A stretch of DNA of 64,000 nucleotides from DAOTTX01 sp034437515. Lineage in GTDB: Bacteria > Chloroflexota > Anaerolineae > Aggregatilineales > Phototrophicaceae. The DNA lies in the NCBI GenBank assembly GCA_034437515.1, contig DAOTTX010000104.1, positions 62,001 to 126,000 of the forward strand, written 5' to 3'. Every line of letters starts with the position of its first letter. The first letter of the stretch is position 1. Positions 18,430 through 27,060 of this stretch are shown here, in pieces. The position numbers were made by a program, and so were the translations under genes. A model generated the notes under the pieces. That model was not told the origin of the DNA and made no database searches. It saw only the letters and a list, made by a program, of their open reading frames with translations.

Positions 18430-19647
18430 TCAGTTTGATCGGTTGGTGAGCAGTGCGTTTTCTACGAGATAATCATGTATGACTTCTGTCAGAATACGGT
18501 TGCCGCTGGTGTTGAGGTGGAAATCCAGCGCGTAATAAACCGTTTCGCCGTTGGCAATCGCCTCACGAAAAGCGGGCAGCATATCGATGCAATGCCAGTC
18601 GTTCGCCGAGCAGAGATCGAGCATTCGGCGGCGACTTTCTCCAATCGACTCAAGATAAAGTGCATCCAACACCGCGTTAAGCGGTTCGGCGTAGGCCTCT
18701 TCTTTGGTCGGGATCAAGACGAGCAGCATTTCCGCGTTGAGTTCGTCTTGAATATAAGCGGCGGCTTCCTCATGAATGGCGGCGTTGCGCTCCCAACCGT
18801 ATTGCACGGCGGCATAGTCCGGGCTGAAGGGGTGGGTGTACTCACCTGTGACCAGCAGCATCTCGCGTCCGTTGACGTCAACCGTCTGGTAATGCTGGTA
18901 GCCTGCGTCGTCCTCTGTCGGTGCCATCCAAGCTTCAACCAGTGCGGCGACGGTGGAATATTGCGCAAGCCCGTCGAGATCGGCGACCGGTTCCGGCGCG
19001 GGTGGTAGTTCGAGGGCTGGTGTTTCGTCGTTGAGCGTTGCCAGCAGATAATCATCTTGCAGGTCATTAGGGTACCATTGCCAGATGACGACTGCCGGGT
19101 CGAGGGGTTCTATGATGTCTCGCATCAGCGCGTATTGTCCGATGCTGCCTGTGCCCGGCTGTCCGGCGTTGACCACATTCCAACCGAATTGTTCTAAGTT
19201 TTGCACCCAGCAGTTGCTCATCTCCGTCCAGCAGAAGGTGAATGAATCGCCAAATGCGAGAATGTCTAAGGGCCAGGTCGGGCCGTCCGTGCGCAGGCCG
19301 ATGGAATGTCCGTCCCAGACCGTGCCGGTATCGAAGGTAAACCGGGCGTCGTACCAGCGCACGGGTTGGTCGGTCAGGCCGGGTTCGAGGCGAGACTGGA
19401 ACTTGCGATCCGTGATGAACGGCACCGGCGGCACGATACGCTCTTCGTCCCAGGGGACGACGCGCACCGCCTGGATGTTGCCCTGGACATCAGCGGGGAG
19501 CGCATCGAACCCGGTCCGCATAAAGATTTCCGCGATGAGTAGGGCAAAGACGACACTCAACACGGTCATCAACAGCGTACCGAAAACCGCGACGAGCGGT
19601 GATGTTGGCGTTTCTTCGTCGGTGGGTGTCTGTGATTGTTCGGTCAT
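18430..19647 (-). CDS. Membrane-anchored SGNH-hydrolase-like protein
   Basis: 405 residues with a single N-terminal membrane helix (about 17-42) and a large outer domain. SGNH blocks are readable: block I LAFGDSFTF with the serine, block II NAGQPGTGSIGQ with glycine, block III YPNDLQDD with asparagine, and block V DFHLNTSGN with the Asp/His pair. This fits GDSL/SGNH esterases or acyl-transfer relatives such as AlgX/AlgJ-like proteins. The substrate is unknown, though a cell-envelope polymer is possible. It lies 5 bases after the SUMF1-domain lipoprotein, so the two are one operon. Confidence 0.75.
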   Translation of the reverse strand: MTEQSQTPTDEETPTSPLVAVFGTLLMTVLSVVFALLIAEIFMRTGFDALPADVQGNIQAVRVVPWDEERIVPPVPFITDRKFQSRLEPGLTDQPVRWYDARFTFDTGTVWDGHSIGLRTDGPTWPLDILAFGDSFTFCWTEMSNCWVQNLEQFGWNVVNAGQPGTGSIGQYALMRDIIEPLDPAVVIWQWYPNDLQDDYLLATLNDETPALELPPAPEPVADLDGLAQYSTVAALVEAWMAPTEDDAGYQHYQTVDVNGREMLLVTGEYTHPFSPDYAAVQYGWERNAAIHEEAAAYIQDELNAEMLLVLIPTKEEAYAEPLNAVLDALYLESIGESRRRMLDLCSANDWHCIDMLPAFREAIANGETVYYALDFHLNTSGNRILTEVIHDYLVENALLTNRSN

Positions 19648-19652
19648 TCAGA

Positions 19653-20429
19653 CTATGTATCCCGTGCGCAGCGGAAACCGATGAACCAGTCGCGTCGATC
19701 TGGCGGGAAGGAGAAGCGGAAGGTTGCGCCAGCAGCATAATCTTGATAGCTGTTGATGCCGCCACGATACACCCGGTCCACTTCCAGATTTTGCAAATCT
19801 TCGCGTCCGTCAGCGGCATCGTAGGGGTAGCGGTCATACTGTGAACTAACCCACTCAAAGACATTACCGCTCATATCCTGTGCGCCCACCCACGATGCAC
19901 CCTCCGGACGATCACCGATGGCGGCGGTCTGGCTGGGTGAGTTGCGGTCGAACACCAGATAGTCTTCGATGAGTTCATCACCCCAGGGGTACATCAACCC
20001 ATCGGGGCCGCGTGCGGCATATTCCCATTCGGCTTCGGTCGGCAGGCGTCCACCCCGCGCCGCGCAGTAGTCGCGTGCTTCCGTCCACAACAGGTTTTCA
20101 CGGGGGTGATTATCACCCTGGTTGTTGCCGGGAGACCCATATTGCGCGTTGCTCACCTCGAATTGGTCGATCCAGAAGGGGGCGTCAAAGCAGACTTCCT
20201 GGACGGGGACTTCATCTCTGCGACCTAATTCACTGCCCATCTGGAAGCAACCGGGCGGTACCTGCACCATCGGCACCCCATCGAATTCTTCGATGACGGG
20301 TGTCCATTCGTCGTTGCTGGTCACCGGTTCAATCTGAACGGCCTCTTCGTTGCTGTCGTCGCTACTGCAGGCAACCACTAAAACCGCGATGATTATCAGC
20401 ATCAGCGGTAAAAATCCGCGTTGTGACAT
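19653..20429 (-). CDS. SUMF1 (formylglycine-generating enzyme-like) domain lipoprotein
   Basis: 258 residues. The N-terminus has a lipoprotein signal (LIIIAVLVVAC, cysteine 21) followed by an acidic linker. The SUMF1/FGE-sulfatase domain shows VPPGCFQMGSE, the block ARDYCAARGGRLPTEAEWEYAARG (quoted here in parts: GGRLPTEAEWEYAARG), MSGNVFEWVSSQYDR, VYRGGINSY and the closing GFRCARD. The domain fold is clear. The paired active-site cysteines of true formylglycine enzymes are not evident and no sulfatase lies nearby, so it is more likely a related surface protein. It is co-transcribed with the SGNH-like gene. Confidence 0.85.
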   Translation of the reverse strand: MSQRGFLPLMLIIIAVLVVACSSDDSNEEAVQIEPVTSNDEWTPVIEEFDGVPMVQVPPGCFQMGSELGRRDEVPVQEVCFDAPFWIDQFEVSNAQYGSPGNNQGDNHPRENLLWTEARDYCAARGGRLPTEAEWEYAARGPDGLMYPWGDELIEDYLVFDRNSPSQTAAIGDRPEGASWVGAQDMSGNVFEWVSSQYDRYPYDAADGREDLQNLEVDRVYRGGINSYQDYAAGATFRFSFPPDRRDWFIGFRCARDT

Positions 20430-20498
20430 TTGTTACTCACCTTTCGTTCATACCGTTGCATTATGCAGCAGGTGTCAGGTGCGTTCAAGACGAGAATG

Positions 20499-21596
20499 TC
20501 AATATGCGCCGACCATTTGTAACACCGCGATGCCCAGCAGACTCAATCCGCCGACCGTTACCGAAGCACCCAACCCGGCATAAAACGGACGCAGGCCGAG
20601 ATGTTGCAACTGCTTGAAGCTCGTCCCCAGGCCGACCGCCGCCATCGCAATTGCCAGCAGCCGCTCCGACCATGCCTGGATGCCTTCCGTCAGGCTTTCC
20701 CAGCTTGCCGCGCCGAGGATGCCCCACGCGCTGCCATTTTCCAGGGTAATATCACCCACCGTGCGGAAGGTCGCCATGAGCAGAAAACCAAGAATAAAAA
20801 CAGGAAACAGGCTCAAAAAGCCCTTCGCTTTGCTCTCATCGGGGGCAGCTTGCCGGAAGTGCTGGTAGGTCATGTAGGGTACCATGAAGGCGATAAACAC
20901 ATTACGGATGAGTTTGGTCACGGTCGCCACGTCCAGGGCTTGCGGCGCGTCGAACAACTGCGCATAGATCAATCCACTGCCGGCGACCTGTGCCGTCTCA
21001 TGGATGGACGTGCCGAGGAACAACCCCGCGCCGGTATGATCTGCGCCGAAGATGAGATCTGCCAGATAGGGGTAGAGGAACATTGCCAGCACACCAAACA
21101 AGGTGATATTGGCGACCGCATAGGTGGTTTCCTCTTCTTTGGCATCGATGGCGGGTGCAGTCGCCACAATCGCGGTAGCGCCGCAGATACTCGTACCAAC
21201 GGCGATCAACATACTCATGCCGGATGACAGTTGCATCCGTTGTCCGATCCAGCGGGTGACGATCAGCGCCCCGACGATGCAAAGCAGGATCAGCGGCAGT
21301 GCCAGTGAGCCGAAGCGTAAGATGTCGTTCAGGCTCAAGCGGATGCCGAGTAAGATGATACCGAGCTTCAAGAGCGTTTTCATACTAAAACGAATGCCGG
21401 GTTTCAGCGATGGGGGCAGCGTGCGCAGATTGCCGATCAGCAACCCGAACAGGATCGCCATCATGATGCCGGAAACGGGGCTGCGGTCAAAGCCGAGTAA
21501 ATCTTTTCCAATAACCTCACTGCTGAACAAACCGACGAAGGCGACGGCGGCGGTTAAAAGCAAGCCCGGCAGCAAGATCATGAGTCTTTGGATCAT
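20499..21596 (-). CDS. YeiH/UPF0324-family transporter (putative sulfate exporter)
   Basis: 365 residues, the normal family length, with around ten hydrophobic helices. Family marks are the opening LLGFDRSPVSGIMMAILFGLLIGN, MLIAVGTSICGATAIVATAPAI, and GLFLGTSIHETAQVAGSGLIY. The family is annotated as a putative sulfate exporter, but this is not well tested. It lies divergently from the HEGFH gene across 85 bases which contain an AT-rich dyad (21621-21647) that may regulate both. Confidence 0.88.
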   Translation of the reverse strand: MIQRLMILLPGLLLTAAVAFVGLFSSEVIGKDLLGFDRSPVSGIMMAILFGLLIGNLRTLPPSLKPGIRFSMKTLLKLGIILLGIRLSLNDILRFGSLALPLILLCIVGALIVTRWIGQRMQLSSGMSMLIAVGTSICGATAIVATAPAIDAKEEETTYAVANITLFGVLAMFLYPYLADLIFGADHTGAGLFLGTSIHETAQVAGSGLIYAQLFDAPQALDVATVTKLIRNVFIAFMVPYMTYQHFRQAAPDESKAKGFLSLFPVFILGFLLMATFRTVGDITLENGSAWGILGAASWESLTEGIQAWSERLLAIAMAAVGLGTSFKQLQHLGLRPFYAGLGASVTVGGLSLLGIAVLQMVGAY

Positions 21597-21620
21597 TGTG
21601 AGAACCTCTAATTCAAGGTA

Positions 21621-21647
21621 TAATTAATTTATCTCTTGGATTAATTA
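21621..21647. promoter_or_regulatory. AT-rich dyad between divergent genes
   Basis: TAATTAAT (21621-21628) and ATTAATTA (21640-21647) form an 8-bp inverted repeat with an 11-base spacer, centred between two divergent starts. It could be an operator for either gene, but AT-rich palindromes also arise by chance in promoters. Confidence 0.35.
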
Positions 21648-21680
21648 AGTTTTTCTCATTATACGTAGGTTTTTTCGAAT

Positions 21681-22598
21681 ATGAAAGCATCGGAAGCGAC
21701 AGAAGCCATCCACGAGATGCTGCAATCGACCGTCTCGACCTGGCCCGGTTACGACCCCGCACAGGTGCCGTTTGTGATCTACGACGAGAATGATGTGTTT
21801 TACGTTAATCATCCGTCACCGCCGCCGGCACGCCCGGCTAATCTTATGGCGGCGACGGCGGTCGAAATCGGCGGTGTGTTGAGCGCGACCGTCCCGGCGG
21901 TGTTGGCTGAGGACGCCCCACAGTTGGTGCCGCTGGCCTATCATGAAGGGTTTCATGTGCATCAAGCCGAGTTTGCGGAAGGGCAGGCTTTCGACTTCTT
22001 CAATGCGCTGGCGCACTATCCCGAACTTGACGCCGACTATCGTGCGTTGTGCGGTTTGGAAACGGCCATCTTGAACAACGTCGAAATCGAACCGATCAAA
22101 CGTGCATCGCAATTGAGCGCGGTCGCCCGTAGACGTGGGCGACTCCTCGGTGCGCGTTCCGACGATCTCGTCCACTATGAGCACATGATGGAGCGCAACG
22201 AAGGCACCGCTTCTTACGTGGAGCAGCAAGCGCGGCGAGCAATCTACGGTGTTGAGCCGTCACCCGTCGCCTTTAACACCGGTTGGAGCCGTTTCTACAG
22301 CACCGGCGCGGCGATCTGCTGGTTGCTGGATGCGCTTGCTGTGGCCTGGCACGAGGCCGTCGAGGCGGGGCAGTCGCTCAGTCAGGTGCTCACCGCGACT
22401 TACGCCCCGGTCGAACTGCCCGACCTCCGCCCGATAGTTGACGCACAACAGCACGAAATCGAGCAGATTCAGACCGAGATCGACGCGAAGATTGCCACCG
22501 ATCTTAACGACACCTTGACCATTCACTATGCGGCAGGGATTCAGCTCGACCTGCGAAATGTCCGCGTGGAAGATGATAATATCTATGTGGGTGAGTAA
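21681..22598 (+). CDS. Probable zinc metallopeptidase-like protein (HEGFH)
   Basis: 305 residues, no signal peptide. The zincin motif HEGFH lies at residues 88-92 (YHEGFHVHQ), followed 80 residues later by NEGTASYVEQQ with a glutamate (E174) placed like the third zinc ligand of gluzincins. I do not recognise the family otherwise. A cytoplasmic peptidase or a relative that has lost peptidase action are both possible. The gene starts a + strand unit with the aldehyde dehydrogenase 47 bases downstream. The start ATG at 21681 lacks a strong ribosome binding site. Confidence 0.65.
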   Translation: MKASEATEAIHEMLQSTVSTWPGYDPAQVPFVIYDENDVFYVNHPSPPPARPANLMAATAVEIGGVLSATVPAVLAEDAPQLVPLAYHEGFHVHQAEFAEGQAFDFFNALAHYPELDADYRALCGLETAILNNVEIEPIKRASQLSAVARRRGRLLGARSDDLVHYEHMMERNEGTASYVEQQARRAIYGVEPSPVAFNTGWSRFYSTGAAICWLLDALAVAWHEAVEAGQSLSQVLTATYAPVELPDLRPIVDAQQHEIEQIQTEIDAKIATDLNDTLTIHYAAGIQLDLRNVRVEDDNIYVGE

Positions 22599-22645
22599 TG
22601 TGCCCCACATTTTACTTAACAAATTTATTCATGAAAGGAAATAGG

Positions 22646-24076
22646 ATGCCAGAGAAATTTTTAGTCGGCGGTGAGTGGCGCAGCAGTGACGAGGTATTAG
22701 AAGTCAAGTTTCCATACGACGGTTCGACTGTCGGTGCGGTTTACATGGCGACCGAACAGGACTTGGAAGATGCGATGGCAGCGGCGGAGCGTGGCTTTGA
22801 AATCACCCGCAAGTTGCCCTCATACAAACGAACTGAGATTCTAGAAAATCTGGGGCGCTTGATGCGTGAACGCTTCGACGATCTGGTCGAGGCGATGATT
22901 ACGGAAGGGGGCAAGACGCGTAAGGTCGCTACCGGGGAAACAACCCGCGCCCTACAGACGATCAAGGTCAGCGCCGAGGAAGCCCGGCGTATGGAGGGCG
23001 AGGTCTTTGCGATTGACTGGACGCCCGCCGGGGAAAACCGGCAGGGGTTCACCAAACGTGCGCCCATCGGCACTGTTCTAGGGATCACACCGTTCAACTA
23101 TCCGGTGAATCTGGCCTGTCACAAGATCGGCCCGGCGATTGCGACCGGTAACGCATTCATCCTCAAGCCAGCGGAGAAAACCCCGCTCTCATCGGTCATT
23201 CTAGCGGAACTGATACTGGAAGCCGGGTATCCGGCGGAAGCGTTCAGCATGGTGCAGGCCTGGGGGCCGATGACCGAGATGATGGTCACCGATGACCGTA
23301 TTGCCATGTTGAGCTTTACCGGCAGCGCCCGCATCGGCTGGATGCTCAAGGGCAAGGCGAAGAAGCAGAAGATCGCGCTGGAATTAGGCGGCAACGCCGG
23401 TGTCATCGTACATAACGACGCCGATTTACAGATGGCGGCTTCGCAAGTGGCGTCCGGTGGCTTCACCAACGCCGGGCAGAATTGCATCTCCGTTCAGCGG
23501 ATTATCGTACAGCAGGATGTTTTCGAGGAATTTAACGATCTATTCGTTGGGAACGTTAAAAAACTGAAGGTCGGTGATCCACGCGAGGAAGATACCGATG
23601 TCGGCCCACTGATTACGCTCAATGACGCGGAACGCGCCGAGAACTGGGTGCAAGAAGCCCAGAACGCCGGTGCATCGGTGCTGGTCGGTGGCACCCGTGA
23701 AGGGGCGATGTTCCAACCCACTGTGATGACGGAAACCACCCGCGAGATGAAAGTCAACTGTGAGGAGATTTTCGCGCCAGTGGTCACCGTGCAGCCTTAC
23801 CGCGAATGGGATGACGCGGTTGCTACCATCAACGACACGCCGTATGGCTTGCAGGCGGGTGTGTTCACCAGCGATATGAATCGCATCATGGATGCGTGGG
23901 ATCGCGTCGAAGTCGGCGGATTGCACATCAACAGTGTGAGCACCTTCCGCGTCGATCATATGCCGTATGGGGGCATTAAAGACTCCGGCTACGGGCGCGA
24001 AGGCGTCAAATATGCGATGGACGACATGACCGAAATCCGCTTGATGGTGGTCAATCGGAAGAACGGTTCAAAATGA
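22646..24076 (+). CDS. Aldehyde dehydrogenase, NAD(P)-dependent
   Basis: 476 residues from the ATG at 22646, which is preceded by AAAGGA at a normal spacing; a longer frame beginning at 22598 has no such site. The ALDH superfamily residues are present: N151 in TPFNYPV, K174 in LKPAEKTP, the general-base E246 in LELGGN, and the nucleophile C280 in NAGQNC. The C-terminal MPYGGIKDSGYGREG motif is intact. The GYGREG ending and length resemble lactaldehyde, succinate-semialdehyde or non-phosphorylating glyceraldehyde-3-phosphate dehydrogenases; the substrate cannot be set. The stop overlaps the following reductase start. Confidence 0.9.
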   Translation: MPEKFLVGGEWRSSDEVLEVKFPYDGSTVGAVYMATEQDLEDAMAAAERGFEITRKLPSYKRTEILENLGRLMRERFDDLVEAMITEGGKTRKVATGETTRALQTIKVSAEEARRMEGEVFAIDWTPAGENRQGFTKRAPIGTVLGITPFNYPVNLACHKIGPAIATGNAFILKPAEKTPLSSVILAELILEAGYPAEAFSMVQAWGPMTEMMVTDDRIAMLSFTGSARIGWMLKGKAKKQKIALELGGNAGVIVHNDADLQMAASQVASGGFTNAGQNCISVQRIIVQQDVFEEFNDLFVGNVKKLKVGDPREEDTDVGPLITLNDAERAENWVQEAQNAGASVLVGGTREGAMFQPTVMTETTREMKVNCEEIFAPVVTVQPYREWDDAVATINDTPYGLQAGVFTSDMNRIMDAWDRVEVGGLHINSVSTFRVDHMPYGGIKDSGYGREGVKYAMDDMTEIRLMVVNRKNGSK

Positions 24077-25002
24077 GAATCGCAGTCTTTGGTGTTGGTG
24101 GGGTCGGGGGGTACTTCGGTGGTCGTCTGACGCAAACCGACCACGAAGTGAGTTTTATCGCTCGTGGACGTCATCTCGCCGCCATTCGTAAAAACGGCCT
24201 GCGCATTGAGAGTGAGAATGGTGATGTCATCGCTGAACCGGCGCAGGCGACGGATAACGCCGCTGATATTGGTGAGGTCGATGTCGTCATCGTGGCGACG
24301 AAGGCGTGGCAGGTGCGCGAGGCTGCCGAAGCCATGCGCTCGTTGATCGGCACGCAGACCGCCGTCGTACCGCTGCTCAACGGTGTGGAAGCGCCCTCAC
24401 AGATCGCCGCTGTGCTCGGTGAGGAGCATGCGCTCGGCGGCTTTTGCCGGGTGCTCAGTCATGTGGAAGCACCCGGTCACATCATCCAGGGGGGGACGCC
24501 GCCGTTCGTCGCGTTCGGTGAACTCGATAACCGTGACTCCGAGCGTGTGAGAGCCTTGCGTCAGGCGTTTCAGGCTGCCGGGGTCACCGTGCAAGAGCCA
24601 CCGGATATACTGGCGGCGATGTGGCAGAAGTTGTTGTTTATCGCGTCGTTCAGCGGTGTGGGTGCGGTGACACGCGCCCCGGCGGGGGTGATGCGGTCGG
24701 TCGCGCCTGTCCATGCGATGGTGCGGGCGGCGATGGATGAAGTCTTTCATGTCGCACGCACGCGGAATATCCCGTTGGCGGATGATGCCGTTGAGAAAGG
24801 CATGGCGTTGTTTGATAGCCTGCCCGAAGGTGGCATCGCCTCCATGCAGCGGGATGTGATGGAAGGGCGTCCGTCTGAGTTAGACGCGCAAAGCGGTGCG
24901 GTGGTGCGCCTCGGCGATGAAGTTGGGGTCGAGGTGCCGCTCCATCGCTTTCTCTATCACAGCTTGCTGCCAGCGGAGATGACCGCTCGCGGTGAGTTGT
25001 AA
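24073..25002 (+). CDS. Ketopantoate reductase family protein (PanE/ApbA)
   Basis: 309 residues, as in PanE. It opens with the NADP-binding fingerprint IAVFGVGGVGGYFGG and has VIVATKAWQ and LLNGVE as in 2-dehydropantoate 2-reductases, then the C-terminal helical domain with the conserved lysine region AAMWQKLLFIASFSG and SMQRDVMEGRPSELD. True PanE makes pantoate for CoA; many paralogues act on other 2-keto acids. The 4-base ATGA overlap with the aldehyde dehydrogenase suggests coupled translation and perhaps a shared catabolic path. Confidence 0.87.
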   Translation: MRIAVFGVGGVGGYFGGRLTQTDHEVSFIARGRHLAAIRKNGLRIESENGDVIAEPAQATDNAADIGEVDVVIVATKAWQVREAAEAMRSLIGTQTAVVPLLNGVEAPSQIAAVLGEEHALGGFCRVLSHVEAPGHIIQGGTPPFVAFGELDNRDSERVRALRQAFQAAGVTVQEPPDILAAMWQKLLFIASFSGVGAVTRAPAGVMRSVAPVHAMVRAAMDEVFHVARTRNIPLADDAVEKGMALFDSLPEGGIASMQRDVMEGRPSELDAQSGAVVRLGDEVGVEVPLHRFLYHSLLPAEMTARGEL

Positions 25003-25005
25003 CAC

Positions 25006-25785
25006 TCATGTGGACGGATAAATCGCCAGCACCGCCGGGACGGGGTCGAGCGAACGAATGTCTCTTGAGTCGCCCATCGTCCATAGGAGTGTAGAGCCGC
25101 CGCCATCCAGATTAAGCGCCTCGGTGATGTTGAGGTCACTTTCTGCTAAAAAGGTACTCAGGTCTGCCAGTGAGAGGCCAAACAGCGGTGTTGCCATGAG
25201 CAATACGTGACCTTCGGCATCCAGCGCGACCACAGTACGGCGGGAGAAGCGGCCTTGTGTTTGATAGGTCGCTTCTCCGCCGCGCACCAGAACGGGGAAA
25301 CCCGTCACGGCCTGCGTGATAGCATCGGTACGGTCGGCGGCAGTTGCGGTAATCGCCGGGATGCCCGCAGCGATGCTGAACAATCCACTGGGACGGTTGA
25401 AGCGGTTATCGTAGATCGCCCCATCCGCGACCAGCAGACCGAGCGCCCGACGTTCGGTTGAAAAGAAGTTCGCATTGACGAAAGCCAGCGCGTTCGGCAG
25501 GCGCTCCGCCCAATCATCGAGTGCCAGCGGTTCGCCGGGCTGATAATGCACGCGGAAGGTCACCTGGGCCGGGTCAATGCGCAGGGTGATGACCTCCGCC
25601 CATTGATTCTCGTCGGGGAGCAGGCTGCGCCGTTCTACACCGGGGGCGATCTGTGTCCAATCCGTTGCGGTGTCGATTGTCGGTGAAGGTGTCGGCTGTG
25701 CGTTCGCGGCGAGGGTACAGCCGGTAATTGCGAGCAGTGCAATTCGCAGTAGGGCGGGGAACGTGTGCCGGATTTTCTTTACCAT
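25006..25785 (-). CDS. Phosphodiester-glycosidase (NAGPA) domain lipoprotein
   Basis: 259 residues from the ATG at 25785 (MVKKIRH); a TTG seven codons earlier is possible. A lipoprotein signal with lipobox ITGC (cysteine 23) is present. The rest matches the NAGPA/phosphodiester glycosidase domain: FVNANFFSTERRALGLLVADG, RRTVVALDAEGHVLL, LSTFLAESDL and the diagnostic ALNLDGGGSTLLW near the end. In the mammalian enzyme this domain removes GlcNAc from phosphodiesters; in bacteria it is often an exported protein acting on cell-wall sugars. It converges with panE-like gene, only 3 bases apart. Confidence 0.85.
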   Translation of the reverse strand: MVKKIRHTFPALLRIALLAITGCTLAANAQPTPSPTIDTATDWTQIAPGVERRSLLPDENQWAEVITLRIDPAQVTFRVHYQPGEPLALDDWAERLPNALAFVNANFFSTERRALGLLVADGAIYDNRFNRPSGLFSIAAGIPAITATAADRTDAITQAVTGFPVLVRGGEATYQTQGRFSRRTVVALDAEGHVLLMATPLFGLSLADLSTFLAESDLNITEALNLDGGGSTLLWTMGDSRDIRSLDPVPAVLAIYPST

Positions 25786-25979
25786 AACAGAGTCATATCT
25801 TTCCAAAAAACACAGACGATCTTTCTCATGCTTCGATTGTCACCCAGTCCGCTACGCCTGTACAGTCAAAAATTGTAATTCACCTGACGGTTGGTCTACG
25901 CACTCAGGCTTAATCATTTGCTTTACGTTGGTCATTGAGTCATGCTTAAAGTATCTCCGTTGGCGATTAGAGTAACCGT

Positions 25980-26948
25980 ATGATGGTACGTCGCTTCATG
26001 TTGATCTTATGGATACTGTCTGGTGTAGTGGGATATGCCGCCGCGCAAGAAGTCGATGATCCTTATCTCGTCGCGTTAACGCGCATCCGAGCGGCGTGGA
26101 TGTCCGGCACAGATCGGCTTGACCTCGGTGGCATCGGCCTGCGAGAACTACCGCCGGAAATCGGCAACTTGACCGGGTTGGAACGACTGTATCTTTACAA
26201 CAACGAACTGACCACACTGCCACCGAGCATCGGGCAGTTGACGCAGCTACGGCGGCTCTCACTGGGCAACAATCGCCTGACTGTGTTGCCACCCGATCTC
26301 GTCGCGTTGCCGCATCTGGAAACGCTCGACTTGAGTAATAACCGGTTAACCGCGTTCCCTGGCGATCTTGAGCGACTCGTCGCACTGCGCTATGTTGATC
26401 TCGGTGGCAATCAACTCGCTACGCTGCCGCCTGATATTCGACAGTTAACCGCGCTGCGCGAGCTACATCTCTACAACAATCAAATTGCCATACTACCCCC
26501 GGAGATCGGGCAGTTGCGCGAGTTGCGCACGTTGAGTGTAAACAACAACGGCCTGACCGCGCTGCCGGTTGAGATGGGAAATTTGACCAGATTGCAGGTG
26601 CTTTACCTCAGCCGCAATGAATTGCGCGAACTGCCCGCTGAGTTGGGAAACCTGCACAACCTGCATGGGTTGTATCTCTCCGAAAATCAATTAACGGAAC
26701 TGCCTGCCGAGTTGGGACGTCTGCCGCAGTTGCAGCGCATTTACCTTGATCCTACGTTGAGTTTCCCCGCGCCAGAGGTCATCGCTACGGGTTCGACGGA
26801 AATCATCCTGGCATACATGCGCCACCCGCCACCGCACCCCCCGAATCGACTGAGCGGTGATGTGGTGATCGTCGCTGTGTTGACTTTGCTGCTTTCTGGG
26901 GGTGGGTTGGCGATGATGTGGGGCTACACCCTACGCCGGTTGGCCTAG
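25980..26948 (+). CDS. Exported leucine-rich-repeat protein with C-terminal anchor
   Basis: 322 residues. A signal peptide (FMLILWILSGVVGYAAAQ) is followed by about ten 23-residue leucine-rich repeats of the form LPxxIGxLTxLxxLxLxxNxL, starting near LDLGGIGLRELPPEIG. A single hydrophobic helix near the C-terminus (VVIVAVLTLLLSGGGLAMMW) with a short basic tail anchors it, so the repeat domain faces outward. LRR domains bind proteins; the partner is unknown. The last codons and stop lie in a 12-bp stem (26922-26957). Confidence 0.88.
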   Translation: MMVRRFMLILWILSGVVGYAAAQEVDDPYLVALTRIRAAWMSGTDRLDLGGIGLRELPPEIGNLTGLERLYLYNNELTTLPPSIGQLTQLRRLSLGNNRLTVLPPDLVALPHLETLDLSNNRLTAFPGDLERLVALRYVDLGGNQLATLPPDIRQLTALRELHLYNNQIAILPPEIGQLRELRTLSVNNNGLTALPVEMGNLTRLQVLYLSRNELRELPAELGNLHNLHGLYLSENQLTELPAELGRLPQLQRIYLDPTLSFPAPEVIATGSTEIILAYMRHPPPHPPNRLSGDVVIVAVLTLLLSGGGLAMMWGYTLRRLA

Positions 26949-26957
26949 GGTGTAGCC
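26922..26957 (+). terminator. Long hairpin over the LRR gene stop (terminator-like)
   Basis: A perfect 12-bp stem (26922-26933 with 26946-26957) has a 12-base loop and includes the TAG stop in its 3' arm. No T-run follows on either strand, so it may act as a 3' barrier for RNases and not as an intrinsic terminator. Confidence 0.5.
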
Positions 26958-27060
26958 GATGTGTGTAACTTAGCTGCGTGGTGACACGGAGTTGCTGAGG
27001 TCGGTCGTGTCACTCTGGCTGAAACGTCCGCCCATTTCCATCCAATATTCACCGGGGGCG

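Noticed and set aside
19653..20429. True formylglycine-generating enzyme (sulfatase activator)
   Set aside because: The domain fold is present, but the active cysteine pair and a sulfatase neighbour are not seen; called only as SUMF1-domain protein.
22598..22645. Upstream extension of the aldehyde dehydrogenase
   Set aside because: The ribosome binding site AAAGGA lies between this start and 22646, and the extra residues do not fit the family N-terminus.
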